64,000 bases of DNA from Diadema setosum (taxonomy: Eukaryota; Echinodermata; Echinoidea; Diadematoida; Diadematidae): assembly GCA_033980235.1 (NCBI GenBank), contig CM067064.1:31753670-31817669 (forward strand). The letters are read 5' to 3'. Below are positions 1-13,165 of this stretch, one piece after another. The first letter of the stretch is position 1, and each line of letters opens with the position of its first letter. Under the pieces are notes generated by a model that saw only the letters and a program-made list of their open reading frames with translations, made no database searches and was not told the origin of the DNA. The translations under genes were made by a program, and so were the position numbers.

Positions 1-1273
1 CAGGACTGGATATTATCTTCATAGTAATGAAAGAGTGGAGGAGTTGTGTCTGTATACCGGTATATGCATTTCAGACTCCGGATGTGCATTATGTATACAA
101 GTGGGTCATTTTCTTCTCCTCCACCACATGGGCAGCATCCAGATGATGGCTGGGTTGTCTTGATTCGATTCAAGGGAGCATGCTGCTGTGTGTGTGTGTG
201 CCCCGTTCCCCATCCGTCCGTGTGATGTAAATGCGGGTTCCCTTCCCAGCCGGCCAATCAGACGTGCACAGTCCATTGACCTGATTCTGGCCTGTTCAAC
301 AGGAGGTCCTACACCGAGTAATAGATGGCTGGTTTATGAGGCCGGATGCCAGGAGCATACCGGTACCTCGCTGATGCAGATGCATCACAAATGCCACGCT
401 GTAATACTCTGGTGCACCTTTTATTGTACCAGGCAGACTTTTGTTATCTGTTGTACAGTTGTACGTATAGGATGATACATACAACATTGGCTCGTATATA
501 TAGTATATCCATCCACACATTCACAATTTAAGTACACTCTCCCCGTCTCTCTCTCGCTCTCTCTCTTCTCTTTCTCCCTTTCTCTCACATCTCTCTCACT
601 GTTACTATGATTCCATTTTTTTTTCTACTCTCTATGTTCATATCTTCCTGAGATTTTTTTTTCTGTTCCTTCTATAGTTCCCTTTATTTTCTATCTCATG
701 TGGAGATATGCTCAGGTGGTACAAACTTGACTTAGATATTAACTGTCATTATTGCTCTTTGTGTTTTTGTTTCAATTTTCAGTTGAGATACCTTGACACT
801 GGTTGACAGCATGCAAAGGGATGAAGTTTCAATTGTTAGCTTTCTCAAGTGCATGTCATTTGTGTTTAAATCAATGAATCAAACAAAGTACCTAGGAATA
901 GATATTCACGATAATTGAGACTTTTCCAAACTGGAAAAGAAAACATCCATTCTATACATCGATACTTTCTAGATGTTAAAGATATCTTCATGGTCACATA
1001 TTAGTAGAAGACACAAACCCTTGTCTTATGGTAGATCGTACATAGCATTTTTGATTAATTACCTACAAATGTATCAAATAATACTAATAACACTTAAATG
1101 CGTCTCTTGTCATCTTCACTTCTTGGCCCAGAGCTGAATGGTATTTTTAGGAATTACCAATTTCTCATTTTCATGAAAGATGAACACATGAGCATGTGTA
1201 GTTAGAACTATGAATAAGGACTTTGCAATATATCTCATATACCAATCAATAATTGTTTTCTAACAGGATAAGA

Positions 1274-1478
1274 TACTGTAAAACGAGGAATGTTCACATA
1301 CATTTTAATTTCGTGAATTTTACAAGAGCCAATCATGAAATTAAAATGCACACGATTCTTGTCTACACTATATGCATGGAATGCCAGAGGCACTTCGCGA
1401 AAATTTCGTGCCATGAAAAATACCATCGGCTCCAATTTGCGAGAATTTCATGCCACTAAAATTTCATGTTTTACAGTA
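1274..1478. repeat. MITE with TACTGTAAAA termini, copy 1
   Basis: The element starts with TACTGTAAAACGAGGAATGT and ends with the inverted form ATGTTTTACAGTA. It is about 205 bp long. The interior contains short inverted stretches such as TTTTAATTTCGTGAATTT and AATCATGAAATTAAAATG. Related elements lie at 1,540-1,734 and, in a differently arranged form, at 7,796-8,011. It is too short to encode anything and fits a non-autonomous DNA transposon. Confidence 0.7.
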
Positions 1479-1539
1479 CATGAGACATTATGAAGACTTG
1501 TATACAGAGTGGCACAGTATAGAACTACCCAGAGTGTAT

Positions 1540-1734
1540 TACTGTAAAAGTGGATATTTTCGCGTGACTAATTTTTTGTGCTCGGACGGGTAAGAAGAGT
1601 TTCGCATTCCTTTAAATTCCGCGGTATCAAGAAATCTATTACAGGAATATGTGGCAAGCAAAAATATTCGCATGCTTTTATTTTCGCGCTAGTTTTTGAT
1701 TGTGCGAAATGCGCAAAAATTTCCACTTATACAG
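1540..1734. repeat. MITE with TACTGTAAAA termini, copy 2
   Basis: The left end TACTGTAAAAGTGGATATTT is mirrored at the right by AAATTTCCACTTATACAGGA with mismatches. The interior has repeated TTCGCG and CGCGAA blocks. It lies only about 60 bp from copy 1 and shares the terminal decamer. It is probably a diverged member of the same family. Confidence 0.6.
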
Positions 1735-2824
1735 GACACTTTGCAAGAAGGAAAAAAAAAACTTGTGAATTGGGACCTGTAAAACAATTTTGTGAGTGGT
1801 CGAATGAGCGATAAAGATTCACAGTGGTGAAATCGGAATTGTTATTGTTAATAGTGACTTTCACCCCTTGACATGATGTACAGCACATTTGCATTTTGGA
1901 AGGCTATATTTTGTTGAGTTTGTTCAATAGTTATAGTTTAGCAAGTATCAGTTGACTCTCAAAATTTGTGAAAATAAACCCCCTACAAAATAGACTGGCT
2001 ATATATAATGTAATCAAATTCCCCTGTGGTATAAAAATAAGATATGATTAAAAGGAATTGTTTGTGTTGCCAATTACTGGTAGCACTGCAGGAGCTATCA
2101 TGTTCAAGGGCACCACATTCTTCCAGTGATTTGATCTTTTGTACAGGATGTGCCTACTATGTTTTGTTTATCAGGTATTAAATTTTGTTTGTTTCCATTA
2201 TACAGACTACCAGTGACTGACTTTACGCAATGTGCATGCAGTGTACAGGTTCCGTTTTCCATACCATCATATTTTCCCCATTTTTTTTTTTTTTTTTTAA
2301 TTCCTCTAAATTCTGTGTTTACTTGGTCAGCTGGTCTGTGAAAAGGCTTTTGTTTTTTTCGGGGGTCGTTCCATTAGCTGTCATGTGCCTTGCATCTTTA
2401 TGCGCCAGAGTAAGCTCCTCACCGCATCACCGACCATGCGATCAGTGAAACAATGCGGACAAACCGCTCATCTGCTCAGCAGGCAACTGCAATGCAGCGC
2501 GAGTCCCACACCGCAGGCTCTTACAGAGTTATACTTCCCGCATGTCAAAACAAATGTATTTATGGTCTCGTAGTCTTTGGGGTGACAGAGGCTGTGTTAC
2601 ATAAATATACATGTCGTAGGTGGGATAGAGACGCACTCTACACTTGAAGTAGTACAGTCAACATTGCCTTTAGAAGTCAAATCTATTTTGTCTGAAGAAA
2701 TAGCTTCGACTTTGCAATAGAGAAAATTCACCTTACGATGGGATTTAGATTGATAGAATATAGAACTTGAAAAGACCTTCGACTCGGACAATTATTTGAT
2801 GAGGTCGACTTAATGACTGTGTTT

Positions 2825-2963
2825 ATAGTGGTAGTGGTTAGCATTGTAGTAGTAGTTAGTTGTAGAAGTAGTAGTAGTAGAAGAAGAAGTAGAGTAGTAG
2901 TACAAATTATAGCAGTAGTAGTAGTAGTAGTGGTCGTAGTAGTAGTCATTGTCATCGTCGTAG
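2825..2963. repeat. Imperfect (GTA)n / (GAA)n trinucleotide tract
   Basis: About 140 bp dominated by GTA triplets interrupted by GAA, GTT and GTC triplets. Long apparent open frames on the minus strand are just runs of repeated residues. Confidence 0.9.
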
Positions 2964-3959
2964 TAGGAATATCGTAAATATGACATCATTGCTGTTGTGA
3001 AAAGTTGGTGCAGCCAATATGACAGACAAAGTGCATGATTGCTGCTACAATGCCTCACGTCAGTATCTAGTGTATAGCCTTGGAGTGCTTGCTGATGCTG
3101 AGGAGTGGTAAGGGGTCTAGGATGTACAGACTACAGTGTACAGTATACATGCATGTCCATGTCCCCCCGCCCCCCTCCCCCTAGTGAACATGAACAGCAC
3201 AGAGTCTGGGTATAGAGGGTGCACATTTACTATCGGTCCACATTTGCACACATTACAGGCACACTAACGGCATACAAATACAGACTCTCAGCTGCTCACT
3301 TTGCATTAAGCCTGACTAGCCAAGTGCCTCCCCCTTCTTCCTTTTTTCCCCTTTCCTTCCCTTTGTTTTATTATTATTTCATGTAAACCTTCCTTCATGA
3401 AAAATGCAAAAGGGATATAACACTACACCTAACAAGCAGGCACCAGAATTGGCAAGCAAGGTACAGACAAGGCTTTGCAGGAACTCACCTGTTCTACTAC
3501 AGTGGCATTCTGTGCATGGAGAGATTTAACTAGAGAGAGAGAGAGAGAGATAGGGAGGGTTCGGGGCTCATGTATGAGCTACCCTGAATTTGTTTATCAC
3601 GTGATAATGGCTACTTGTATTCCCTCCCATTGCCGTGTCCCCGTGCTGGACTGCCTTGCCGCTACTCTGGAAAAGGTCAACAAATCGGTGGCCGATTGAG
3701 GATGGTGTGCACATTGTGCTCCGGTTTGCATCAGGCTAATTACACTTAAAGTTCAAAAGTTTACACCACGCACGGTGGTATCACCATATTTATCATGTAC
3801 CTGCTGGAGTACCGTAAATCTGCACCCACCTGTGAGACAAAAGGTCGTGAATTCCAAGTACTGGATTACAAAGATGTTTGCTTGTTTGTTTGTTTGTTAG
3901 TTTGTTTTTTCTTGGGAAGCATTTATTGTGTTTGTTCTTAAAAACTGATACTTTATACA

Positions 3960-4170
3960 TGTACATCATATGTTTCGGAGGATATTTATTTTTGCTCTTG
4001 CGAATCAGGTGCTATTTATGAATTTAATGACATATGAAAATATTCACTCCGATCCCAACATGAATGAAACAAGAATGTGTACATTCTCTGTCTATTACTG
4101 TATGAGTACCAGCCCCACAATCATGAAGTTAGCATCTCGCAAAATTGTCAGGAAGTCATGATTCGCGAAA
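3960..4170. repeat. Diverged dispersed repeat, member 1
   Basis: This stretch resembles 4,590-4,800 in module order: a GAGG-TTTTT start, ATGAAAATATT followed by ACTC and CCCCAAC/CCCAAC, a TGTA or TGCA-CATTC block, then CACAATC/CACAAAT, CTCGCAAAATTGT or CTCACAAAATTGT, GGAAGT, GATTC and CGAAAAA. The alignment was made by eye and is roughly 65-70 percent identical. It is probably an old MITE family. Confidence 0.5.
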
Positions 4171-4589
4171 AAAACATCATCCTCTCTGAACAAATTTGTG
4201 TATGGATGCAGTAATCATTTTTACTACAAATTAATGATTTAAATGATGTGGGTCTAAAAAAAGAAAATGTATGTTAGAATTTTGCAGCTTGGTGTAAGAA
4301 TTGTGATATCTACAATTGTACCTATAAACAGTCTTAATTTGACACTTATCAAGTCACCACTTGTATTGCATGTCAAAACAAAATGATGATCAAAACTAAG
4401 AACAAACTCAGGTATTAAAGACAAAAGTGTTTAAAGTTTGTCTTGTTGGAAGAATGTTTGCAGAATATTCCTGTAACTTTTGCAAAATTATGTGACCATA
4501 ATTTTGAGACACATCCCAGTGAACACTCTATAAAGACCACTCGGCAAGAAGTGTTTTTTTTTTTTAAATGCTTTACATATCTATCACTG

Positions 4590-4800
4590 TATGCACCAAA
4601 TATTTAGTGAGGTCTTTGTTTTCATGAATTTCGAGAGTTGGGTGATATGTGTGATTTTAAAAACACATGAAAATATTAACTCTCACCCCAACTTAAATGT
4701 GACATGCATGCATTCATTTCTTCATCCAGTATGTATTCTATATCACAAATTTAACCACTCACAAAATTGTTGGGAAGTGCTGATTCACGAAAAATTAGAC
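4590..4800. repeat. Diverged dispersed repeat, member 2
   Basis: This is the partner of the repeat at 3,960-4,170, with the same module order, ending in CACAAAATTGTTGGGAAGTG and then GATTCACGAAAAATTAGAC. Both are on the same strand about 630 bp apart, so they could be an old tandem duplication or two independent insertions. Confidence 0.5.
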
Positions 4801-5644
4801 CTGCTATCTAAAATATATGGTGTACACAGTACGTGCATACGTGTATGAAGGAAAGACACATTTCGTTGGTAAGAGTTTCTGCTTTTTCAGGCTCTGCTGG
4901 TTAGTTCAATCTGTTAAAGAAAGGTTCATTGTAAATACCAGTCATGTAGAACTTTAATATCATAATCTATGTGTGGTCAGTCACAAAATACTGATGCTCA
5001 TGAACAAATTGTTAACATTTAGGAGCAATCAAGTACTTCTGAATGACGTCAGCTGAAATGCCTGATGATTCTACAGGATTGCAGGGATTAAAAGTTCTGC
5101 ATTCATTATTTTTCTGTTTGACTTGATCTTTGTGGCAACCGATCCATTAAAAAAAATAATTGTATGTCATGGACATTTCTTGTGCATGCAAGTGAGTAAT
5201 TACTCCTTTGAAACTCCTGCACTCAGAACTATTAAAGGTTAACAGAGTTCTAAAAGGGCTCAAATTAATCTTCCATCATTTTGAACTTGCTTGCAATAAA
5301 TACCAAGAAGCTCTGCCAGGAAACTTGTCTTGCTGATCATCATACAATTTGCCATAATAATGATTTTTTTTTTTTTTTATGTTGAGATCAAAAGAGGAAA
5401 ATGATTTCAATTGTATGCATATATGTGACTTTTATTCCTGAAGAGCCATTCCCATTCAGTTGTGGGTATTGACAGTTATAGAATCTCCATAATATGATGA
5501 TAGATTGTGCCCTTGCAATAGTAGCCTAAACAGGCTGCATGCGATTCACTCTTGCGCGGAAGGGCGATGGATGCTGCTGTGCTCTGATTTGTTGATCATT
5601 AACCAATTATAATTATAACATTATGTAGCAACCATGATCAGAAA

Positions 5645-6245
5645 TGTTTTCAGATTGCTCAGATTTGCATAACTTTGTGGCATATACTTTTATTTTTTGT
5701 CATTTCCAAACTGAAATCGTGTCATCACAGTCATTATTTCGTGAACACATTTCCTATGTACTGTGCGTGTGTGTTAATTTTAGAGCAAAAATAAACAGTT
5801 TCTGCAGGTGTATTGGAGCTACATATGTTTTTCCTAGATAAGTTTAATTTTATGCTTAATGTTCTCAGATTTGCTCAGATTGGCATACCTTTTGGGCTGA
5901 TACCTCACATTTTATATACATTTTTTGTCATTAATACCAAAGTGAAATTGTATCACAGCATTATTTCACACATTTCTTTCTATGTATCATTAGTCCACTT
6001 TAGAGCAAAAATTGTCAGTTTCTGCAGGTGTATTGGAACTATGTTTTACCTATAAGTTTAATTCTATGCTTAATGTTCTCAGATTGGCATACCTTTTTGG
6101 CTGATACTTCACTTTTTTGTCATTACCCAACTGAAATTGTGTTATCACAGTCATTATTTCACACATTTTTTTCTATAGATGGATAATGAGTCTATTTTAG
6201 AGCAAAAATCGACAGTTTCTTCAGCCGTATCAAAACTATGTTAGA
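5645..6245. repeat. Three-copy tandem repeat, unit about 215 bp
   Basis: Three head-to-tail copies start near 5,645, 5,859 and 6,074. Each contains TTCTCAGATT or a variant, a block naming GGCATA(C/T) and CTGATAC, TTTTTTGTCATT, CAAACTGAAAT or a variant, ATCACAGTCATTATTTC, a TTTTAGAGCAAAAAT block and CAGTTTCTGCAGG. Copies 1 and 2 end in AAGTTTAATTCTATGCTTAAT or close to it; copy 3 is shorter and more diverged. No coding potential is conserved between copies. Confidence 0.85.
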
Positions 6246-7795
6246 ATATACCTTTTAAGTCTGATTGTAGGCTGCAGTAGTCTGAATCGAGGTCAGTGCG
6301 AATACTTGCCCTTTTGCTATTTATATGATGTTAAATCATTGGCCCATAAATACTGGAGGATCTTTGGTAACCACGCAAATACAGAACAAAACATTTAATG
6401 TGTGGAGAATGCTGGTTTCACAATGTTCGTCAAATGATAAGTTAGATTTGTCATGCTTGTGGATAGCACTTTCTGACTGTACATTGTTTCTTTATCATAG
6501 AAGTGCTCTCTATTCATAGATTTGGATCAGTGAGAGGTTTTTTTTTTCTTTTTTCTTTTTTTTTTTCTTTTTTGATGACTGCAGTGTGGGATGAGTGCAT
6601 TTACATGTACAGCAAAATTTTGCAGTCAAAATGACCTTCTCGGTATATGCCAACCAGTGCGTGCTCCATGCACAACAATGTGCGCCCATCCATTTATCCC
6701 AAATTGATCTTTCCGTGACCTCCACCAAAAAAAAAAAAAAAAAATGAACACACATCCCTCCATTTTCCAATACGTGCGCACATACAAACGTACAATGTAT
6801 GTACAGGCCGTTGCATGCACACATACATGTATGTACGCGCATAGGGATGCTGCTGCATCTTTCATTAACATGGCCATGCCACGGCTTGCCTCGGCAGTCC
6901 GTCTACTCGACGGAGATCTGCCCCCCAATGCGATGCATGTTGTACGACATGGCAGATAGCAAAAGTAATTACATGCACACTCATTCATATTTCCCAGTCT
7001 GTAGGTGCCAGTATACAGCAGGGAGAAGGGAGTGAGATGTGTTTGCTAAGCAGTAGAGCTCGATGGAAAAAAAAAAGCAATTATAAATCCATGTATTGTG
7101 AAATGAGATGATCTGCGTTTACATCTAATTCTTCCATGAAGTGTCAACCTCCCGCATTGTCTGTGTCACACATTTACTGTGGTGCTCCAACACAGCAGTC
7201 AGTGCGATGAGGGGTTTGTGTGTCTGCTCCGGTGCTTAAAGTACCCCCCTGTAATTAGCCGTAACCTTTTCATGTCGCGTTCTGGATTGGCGGTCCAAAT
7301 TGGATTTGCGCTTGTTGTCCTTGACAAAGCACCGTTGTGTTCCTGAGTGTCTTAACCGACGGGGGATCTAATGGAAGGTGTCACAATCGCCTTGGGCGAG
7401 GAGCGGCTCCCTTAAAAACAGCAGCCGACTCACAAAGGTGTGGTAAATTCTGTGGGGCAGTTGCAGTTTTTCTCCGGCTTTTGCTCTGCGGCAAAGTTAC
7501 AATGCGTTCATCTGTTCACCAGGAGTCATTCCTGCCTTGAAATAACATGAAACAAAGGCTGAAGACATGAATTCCAAATATTTTAATAATGCATTTAAAT
7601 ACATCCACTCTTTTCTTATGTTCCAGCATATCTCTCTTCCCATGGTATTTCAAAATAGCTCATAAGACAAACGAAAGGTATAATCTCATACAGTAAGTAA
7701 GAGGAATATACCTGTAAGTATGCAATATGTGCATTCACATTTAAAAATTGCCAAATTATTATAAATACCATGTGTTGGCACCATTGTCATTGGCA

Positions 7796-8011
7796 TACTG
7801 TAAAATGTGATATATTCGCAGTGTGAAATTTTGGCAAATTGGAGCCGACAGCCTTTTTTGTGGCATGAAATTTTCATGAATTGCCACTGGCATTCAAGCA
7901 TATTATAGTGTAGATAAGAACTTTCGCGTGTATTTTAATTTCGCCAATCTTGCCGCTCGTGAAATTCGCAAAATTAAGATGCACGCGAACATTCTTCTTT
8001 CTTTTTCAGTA
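7796..8011. repeat. MITE with TACTGTAAAA termini, copy 3
   Basis: The element begins TACTGTAAAATGTGATATAT and ends near TTCAGTA. It shares internal modules with the copy at 1,274-1,478 in inverted order, including GGCATGAAATTTTCATGAAT, AGTGTAGATAAGAA and a CGCGAACATTC right end. The inverted module order shows that it inserted in the opposite orientation. It has no coding capacity. Confidence 0.65.
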
Positions 8012-10409
8012 TTAATACCATAGTAATAGATGCGACAGTAATTCTCTAGTTATGTTTCTCATTCTCAAAATACCCCAGTGTTTCTGGCCTGAAACTACTC
8101 CCCTCCGAAGTACAGTAAACACTGTATGCATACATCTCTTATGGGAAGAAGAAATCTGTGAGATCACATGAAAAATACACTACTGTACAATCAGTGGTAC
8201 ACTATATCTTACAATTCACCTCATGAATGCATATTTGGTCAAAGTTTGATTTTACAACCCTCATTACCATGGCATTTTGTGATGTGTTTTATAGTCTGTC
8301 ATATTGCATTCACATTACAAGTACTGTGGTATTTCACTGTAAATGTGAATGCTCCTTTTACTCGATCACAGTTACCTTTATCTTTATCCTCAGTTAAGAT
8401 TGCGTGTTGCACACATGCTGGAACGTCACAAAATGCCCTGTGTAGAAAGGAGCTGGCCCCCTTGTTTACTTGATGTGAGGTGACTTGAAGAAGAATTACA
8501 GAAATGCACAATAATCATGAAGGCCAAACTTTTCAATTATGCCAAGGCATTGTGCCATTTCAGGGTAAAAGATATGGAAAGTTTCCTTGAGAAATGCAAT
8601 GGCTTGAAAAACATATTCTTTGACAACATTGATGCCAAAAAGTTTATGAAAATATGGTTCTATTTCTCAATGCGCATGAGGGAGGTGCCAGTGTACAATT
8701 TGCAAGCAATGACCTTCAAACTGGCAAATTTGGCAAGCGAGACAAAATCCGTTTCGACCAACAAGGAGAGAAAGATCGTCTTTCTTTCCATATTGAACGG
8801 TTTACATCCAAGGACTCAAGTTTCGGCACACATTTACAAGTCTTGTACAAGTCCCCTAAAATGGGTACAGTGTACTGTAGGTGTGGGCAGCGTGTAAAAG
8901 TCGATTGTCATTGTCATTTGTTGCTTTTGCATCGAAAGTGACCATTTGACAGAAAGCTAATCTGAAACATTACTCGCCATGTTTAGAAAAAGTTGCAATT
9001 CGACTTCAGTGTTTGTTATTTTCCTTTCTCTTTTTTTCCTTGTTTTCATAATAAGTAGTACAACCATTACCTTCAGTGCCTGATTGACATTTGTGTAGGC
9101 CTACTAGTATTTCTGCATATATGTCATGATTATTAGTATAATTACCCTTTTGTACTGTAACTGGCATTGATTTGAGTTAGACTTTGCCAAACATTGAATC
9201 TTGTCGGTCATCAATTCAAAAAAAAAAAAGAAAAAAAAAAAGATGCAACCGTGGCATGATGGCTGCCCAGAGATTCAATTGTTTGTTAACTTTATAACTC
9301 TTGCCACTCAAGCATGCGGGGAATGCAAACTGGTGACCAGTAATGACCGATTACATGAATGGACATATGTTGCCTGAAATGAATCCTGACAGGGCGACAT
9401 ATCACGCTGAATGAAGACTTGGTTTCATTACGTATGGCCACACATGTGGGACTAAGGCATGAAGATATAAAGAGGGAAGGGCCTGGGGCTATTCCAAATA
9501 AGAATTTCATGATCATAGATCAGTGCATATTTTGACACCGTCGCATCAACCCCCACAGGCTGAATTTTTTTGTGTGTGCGGATCATACTCCGTGCCAGTC
9601 GTCTATTCCGCCTCAGCAACATCGAGTCTCTCTTTCTGATGGTCTGGTTGTTTGTTGCTGATGCGAAGACTACGGCGGTCAAGTGAAGTTTTGCTGGGTT
9701 TGTCATGTGCATCGTCCAGTCATGCGTTCATGCGCTTCACGGGATGAACGCTGTGGGCGCAGCGTGCGGCAAATTGCTCCTCGAACGTGAAAAAATAAAA
9801 ATAAAGGGGGGTGTATGCTCAATAGGGCACGGCAAGCAGTGATCGTAGCTCACAGCTTGAGTGGCCTTGGATGGCTAGGCTAGCTGTTTGATAACTAGTG
9901 ATCAAGTGGTAGAAAAGACTATAAGACAGATGCAGAAAAAGTAATCTGTTTTACAAATGGGCCTTTATTGCAGTCTTTTCCAAGTCAGTGATGCTAGTAA
10001 TACAACCAATGTAAAGACTAATTACTGGCATCAATAATTTTTTTTTTCTCTCTGTCTCTCTGCAGTAGTGATGTTGTTATTATTGAGGTGGGGGTAGAAT
10101 GGTTGGGATCCACCAGTAGATAGACAGTCACTGTAATGTTACGATCAGTATTTGGTTTTCTGCATATAAACTTTGACCTTTGACATCTGTTATCTGTTCT
10201 AAAATGAATCCATGGCCATCTAATTCATATACATGCATGTATATTCTATTGAGTCTGAAACTACCTTCATGGAATTTGCCAACTGATGGATGAAAGCACA
10301 TAGTATATTCATGAGACCTTCTGTGTGTATGCTGTATTTTTTTTTTTATTGTGAAATAATTTTTCAGTCCTTACCACACCTAGAGGAAGTGACACAATCA
10401 TCTTTTATG

Positions 10410-10502
10410 TTAACCCGTTGAGGACGAGTCCCGAGAATACTCGGGCAGGTGTCTATGGGAAATGCGTGTTATAGCAAAATCAGTCCGTCCTCAACGAGTT
10501 AA
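10410..10502. repeat. 93-bp foldback MITE flanked by TTAA
   Basis: TTAACCCGTTGAGGACG at the left is mirrored by CGTCCTCAACGAGTTAA at the right. The interior carries its own small hairpin, CCCGAGAATACTCGGG. TTAA at both edges is the target-duplication signature of piggyBac-type transposition. The element is palindromic enough to form a single cruciform or RNA hairpin. Confidence 0.75.
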
Positions 10503-12024
10503 AGTACTAGTATTGCACTTATTTTATTAGGTTGGTATATATTCAAAATGTCCAGCTACATCTTTCTTGGCCTCCTGCTTGCAGTGGTCATCTTGACCGG
10601 CATTCCCCAGAGTAGACTTTTTAAAAATGCATCTGACTTGCTTTGAGAATGTTTTGAATCACAATCTCATTTTTCCAGTGTAGTGCCTCCTATCATTTTT
10701 CCTCATTGTTGTCCAGCCAGCCAGCATTTTCCCTTTCTGGCAACCTCATTTCTGTCACTCGGAATGGCAATTTCAAACGGTGTAAAGGGGGGTTTTTAAC
10801 TAATTTGGTCGAGCGTTTGTTCGCGAGGGCTCTGAAATTTAGAAGCAGAGGCAGCTGAAAGGCAGGAAGTAATGACACTGCCGTGCACTGCATGGGGAAT
10901 GACTGATTATGTGTTTAATGTAACTTGACAATCTCCGCTGTTTTTTTGCAATTGGAACGAGTGAGATATCATGGCCGGCGTGTGTCGGGGGAATTAGGGC
11001 CCTCCGTGAGCTCGCCGTCGGAGTTACGTACTGTACGTCCGCTCCACAGCAACGCACTGCTTCTTGTTTGTTGTCTGCATTGGTGCTGTTAGTGTGTTTG
11101 TGTGTGTGTGAGAGAGAGAGAGTACATGTGGTATATGTTTGTGTACATCAACATATCCTCACATCATTTTGCACACACACAGAGGTGGAAAAGAATTGCA
11201 CGATTAACTCTATCTTTAACTCTGGCAACCAGTTTGTGTACAATGTCAATGGCAGATGTAGATGGAGGTGGTGAGTGGGTTAATGCGAATGATTCACATC
11301 ATAGACAAGAGTTCCTTGAATTTCCTCCACATCCTTTCCATTGGCAACATTTTTTGATAACTTGTGCACCTGCGTTTTTGTTTTTGATTTTTTTTGGTGT
11401 TTTTTTTTTTTTTTTGGGGGGGGGGTAGACTCATTTTTGTCGTCACTTTCTTAGCATATGACTAAGCATTTACAAAAACTTGAGGAAATATTTGCTAATT
11501 GTATTCCTGTATTGACTATGACTTCACTGGTATGAAAACGTATACCAGTAATCTAGAGAAAGAATAGATTTGTGTCTGTTGTATTTCTTGATGATGAACA
11601 AATTGCATGTAAATAACCAATGAGCTAGTGATAGCATCATAACATATTATATTATCTAACTGACACTTAAAATTCGTCAGCATGTTGTTCCCACGGCATT
11701 TGATTTTCGTACATTAGAAAAGTATCCTCAGTAACATCAGTAAAGTCCTGATCAATATATCTATGCGTATCATTCATCCAAGTTTTAGATTGCTTTTAAT
11801 GACAAAGTGCTTTTGCCAATGTAATTTCTAATCTTGACAAAAAAGTTTGTAGCTTACATGTATCTTTATTCCTGTCAGAACATCAGATACATTATCTTTC
11901 TAGCAAAACAAAATGGTCCCTAATTCTAGAAGGGACAAAAAAAAATAGATTCATATCTAATGTAGATGTGTCGTATCCTAGCACACTGTGTAAGACAGCT
12001 GTTAGAGGTACAAATTGTATAATA

Positions 12025-12250
12025 TGAGTGTGTGTAGTGTGTGTATCCATGCATTGTGTGTGTATACACGTTTGAGTGTTGTTTTTATGTATGTGTTGTA
12101 CTTGTGTGTGTATGAATTGTTTGTTGTGTGCTGCATTTGTGTGTCTGTAAACTGTGTTTTGTGTTTCTGTGTCTGTGTTTTGTGTCTGTAGTGTTTTGTG
12201 TTGTGTTGTGTGTTGTTATCTGTATGTGTTTGTGTGTGTATTTGTTTCAT
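12025..12250. repeat. TG-rich degenerate repeat
   Basis: About 225 bp of interrupted TGTGTG, TTGTG and TTTTGTGT units. Open frames on both strands here are by-products of the repeat. Confidence 0.85.
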
Positions 12251-13165
12251 GTTGTGCTATCTAGTATTAAAAATTCACATGAAAGCCTGGTATGGCCTTT
12301 TTGTAACAACCCACTTTTGCAACCATTCGTAATTCTAGCATTATTCAGCAGTAATAGTCAACAGTATTAAGACTGCTCACCTGCAACTGAACACTCACTG
12401 GCGCCGATGTTTGCGAGGAAATTCTCAATCAGTTGAAAGGGATGCTGCTAATGCGTAATTCATCCACAAATACACTATTTGCACAGGGCTGCAAAGTGTG
12501 TCTCTAATTGGGGCACTCGGAAGTCTGTAAATCCAGCTGACGCTAGCCTGCTTCACTTAGCCTAATTTTTGCTCAGAATGTTGGCACAGTCTTCCATTTT
12601 ATACAATGTGTGTAACACTGCCAAGTAACGTTACATTTCTGTGTTTCTGAGCCATTCATGGAATGCAAAGAATCTCAAGTATTTGGTGAATTGTCTTTGG
12701 ATTTCAGAATTGAGTACTAGGTGCCTCATGCCTCTCTCACTGAACAGTGATGAAATATACATTGCCATCTTAAGTGCCTTTGAAAGAATTACAAAATGTC
12801 TTTGTTTCTGAATGGAGTGGCCTCGCTGTTACTGTACTTGTTGAAGAGCAGTATATGTAAAAAAAAAAAAAAGAAAGAACAAATATTGGTTGATTTATGG
12901 AAAAAGATTTTGTGAATAAAGATTTTTTATGGTACGAGGACAATATGTGACAAATTAATTCGTGTTTGCTTCTATGTACCCATTTATTGAATATCATATA
13001 CATTGTATGCTACAGAGTTTGTCCAAGCAAATTAGAAAAATGTTGCCAACAAGGACTGAGATTTTGATTATTATATGAGTATTGAACAAAAGAAATGAGA
13101 AATATTTCATATAAACCATGCCAGTGGCTTACCTTTCTCTATTCCCTGATTTTTCTCTTTCACAG

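Larger units (their letters stand above)
1..13165. other. Non-coding stretch upstream of the claudin-like exon
   Basis: I find no exon here that I can defend. Open frames are short, overlap in several frames, and lack recognisable domains. The stretch contains MITE relics, a threefold tandem repeat and simple repeats, which are listed separately. Part of it must be intron of the gene whose last coding exon starts at 13,166, because that exon begins in mid-codon and needs an upstream exon. GC-richer patches with few repeats (for example 6,840-7,560, 9,540-9,800 and 10,700-11,060) could be regulatory, but I see no diagnostic motif in them. Confidence 0.6.

Noticed and set aside
6510..6988. 110- and 120-codon overlapping minus-strand frames
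   Set aside because: They overlap each other in different frames and include poly-T/poly-A tracts; no family features.
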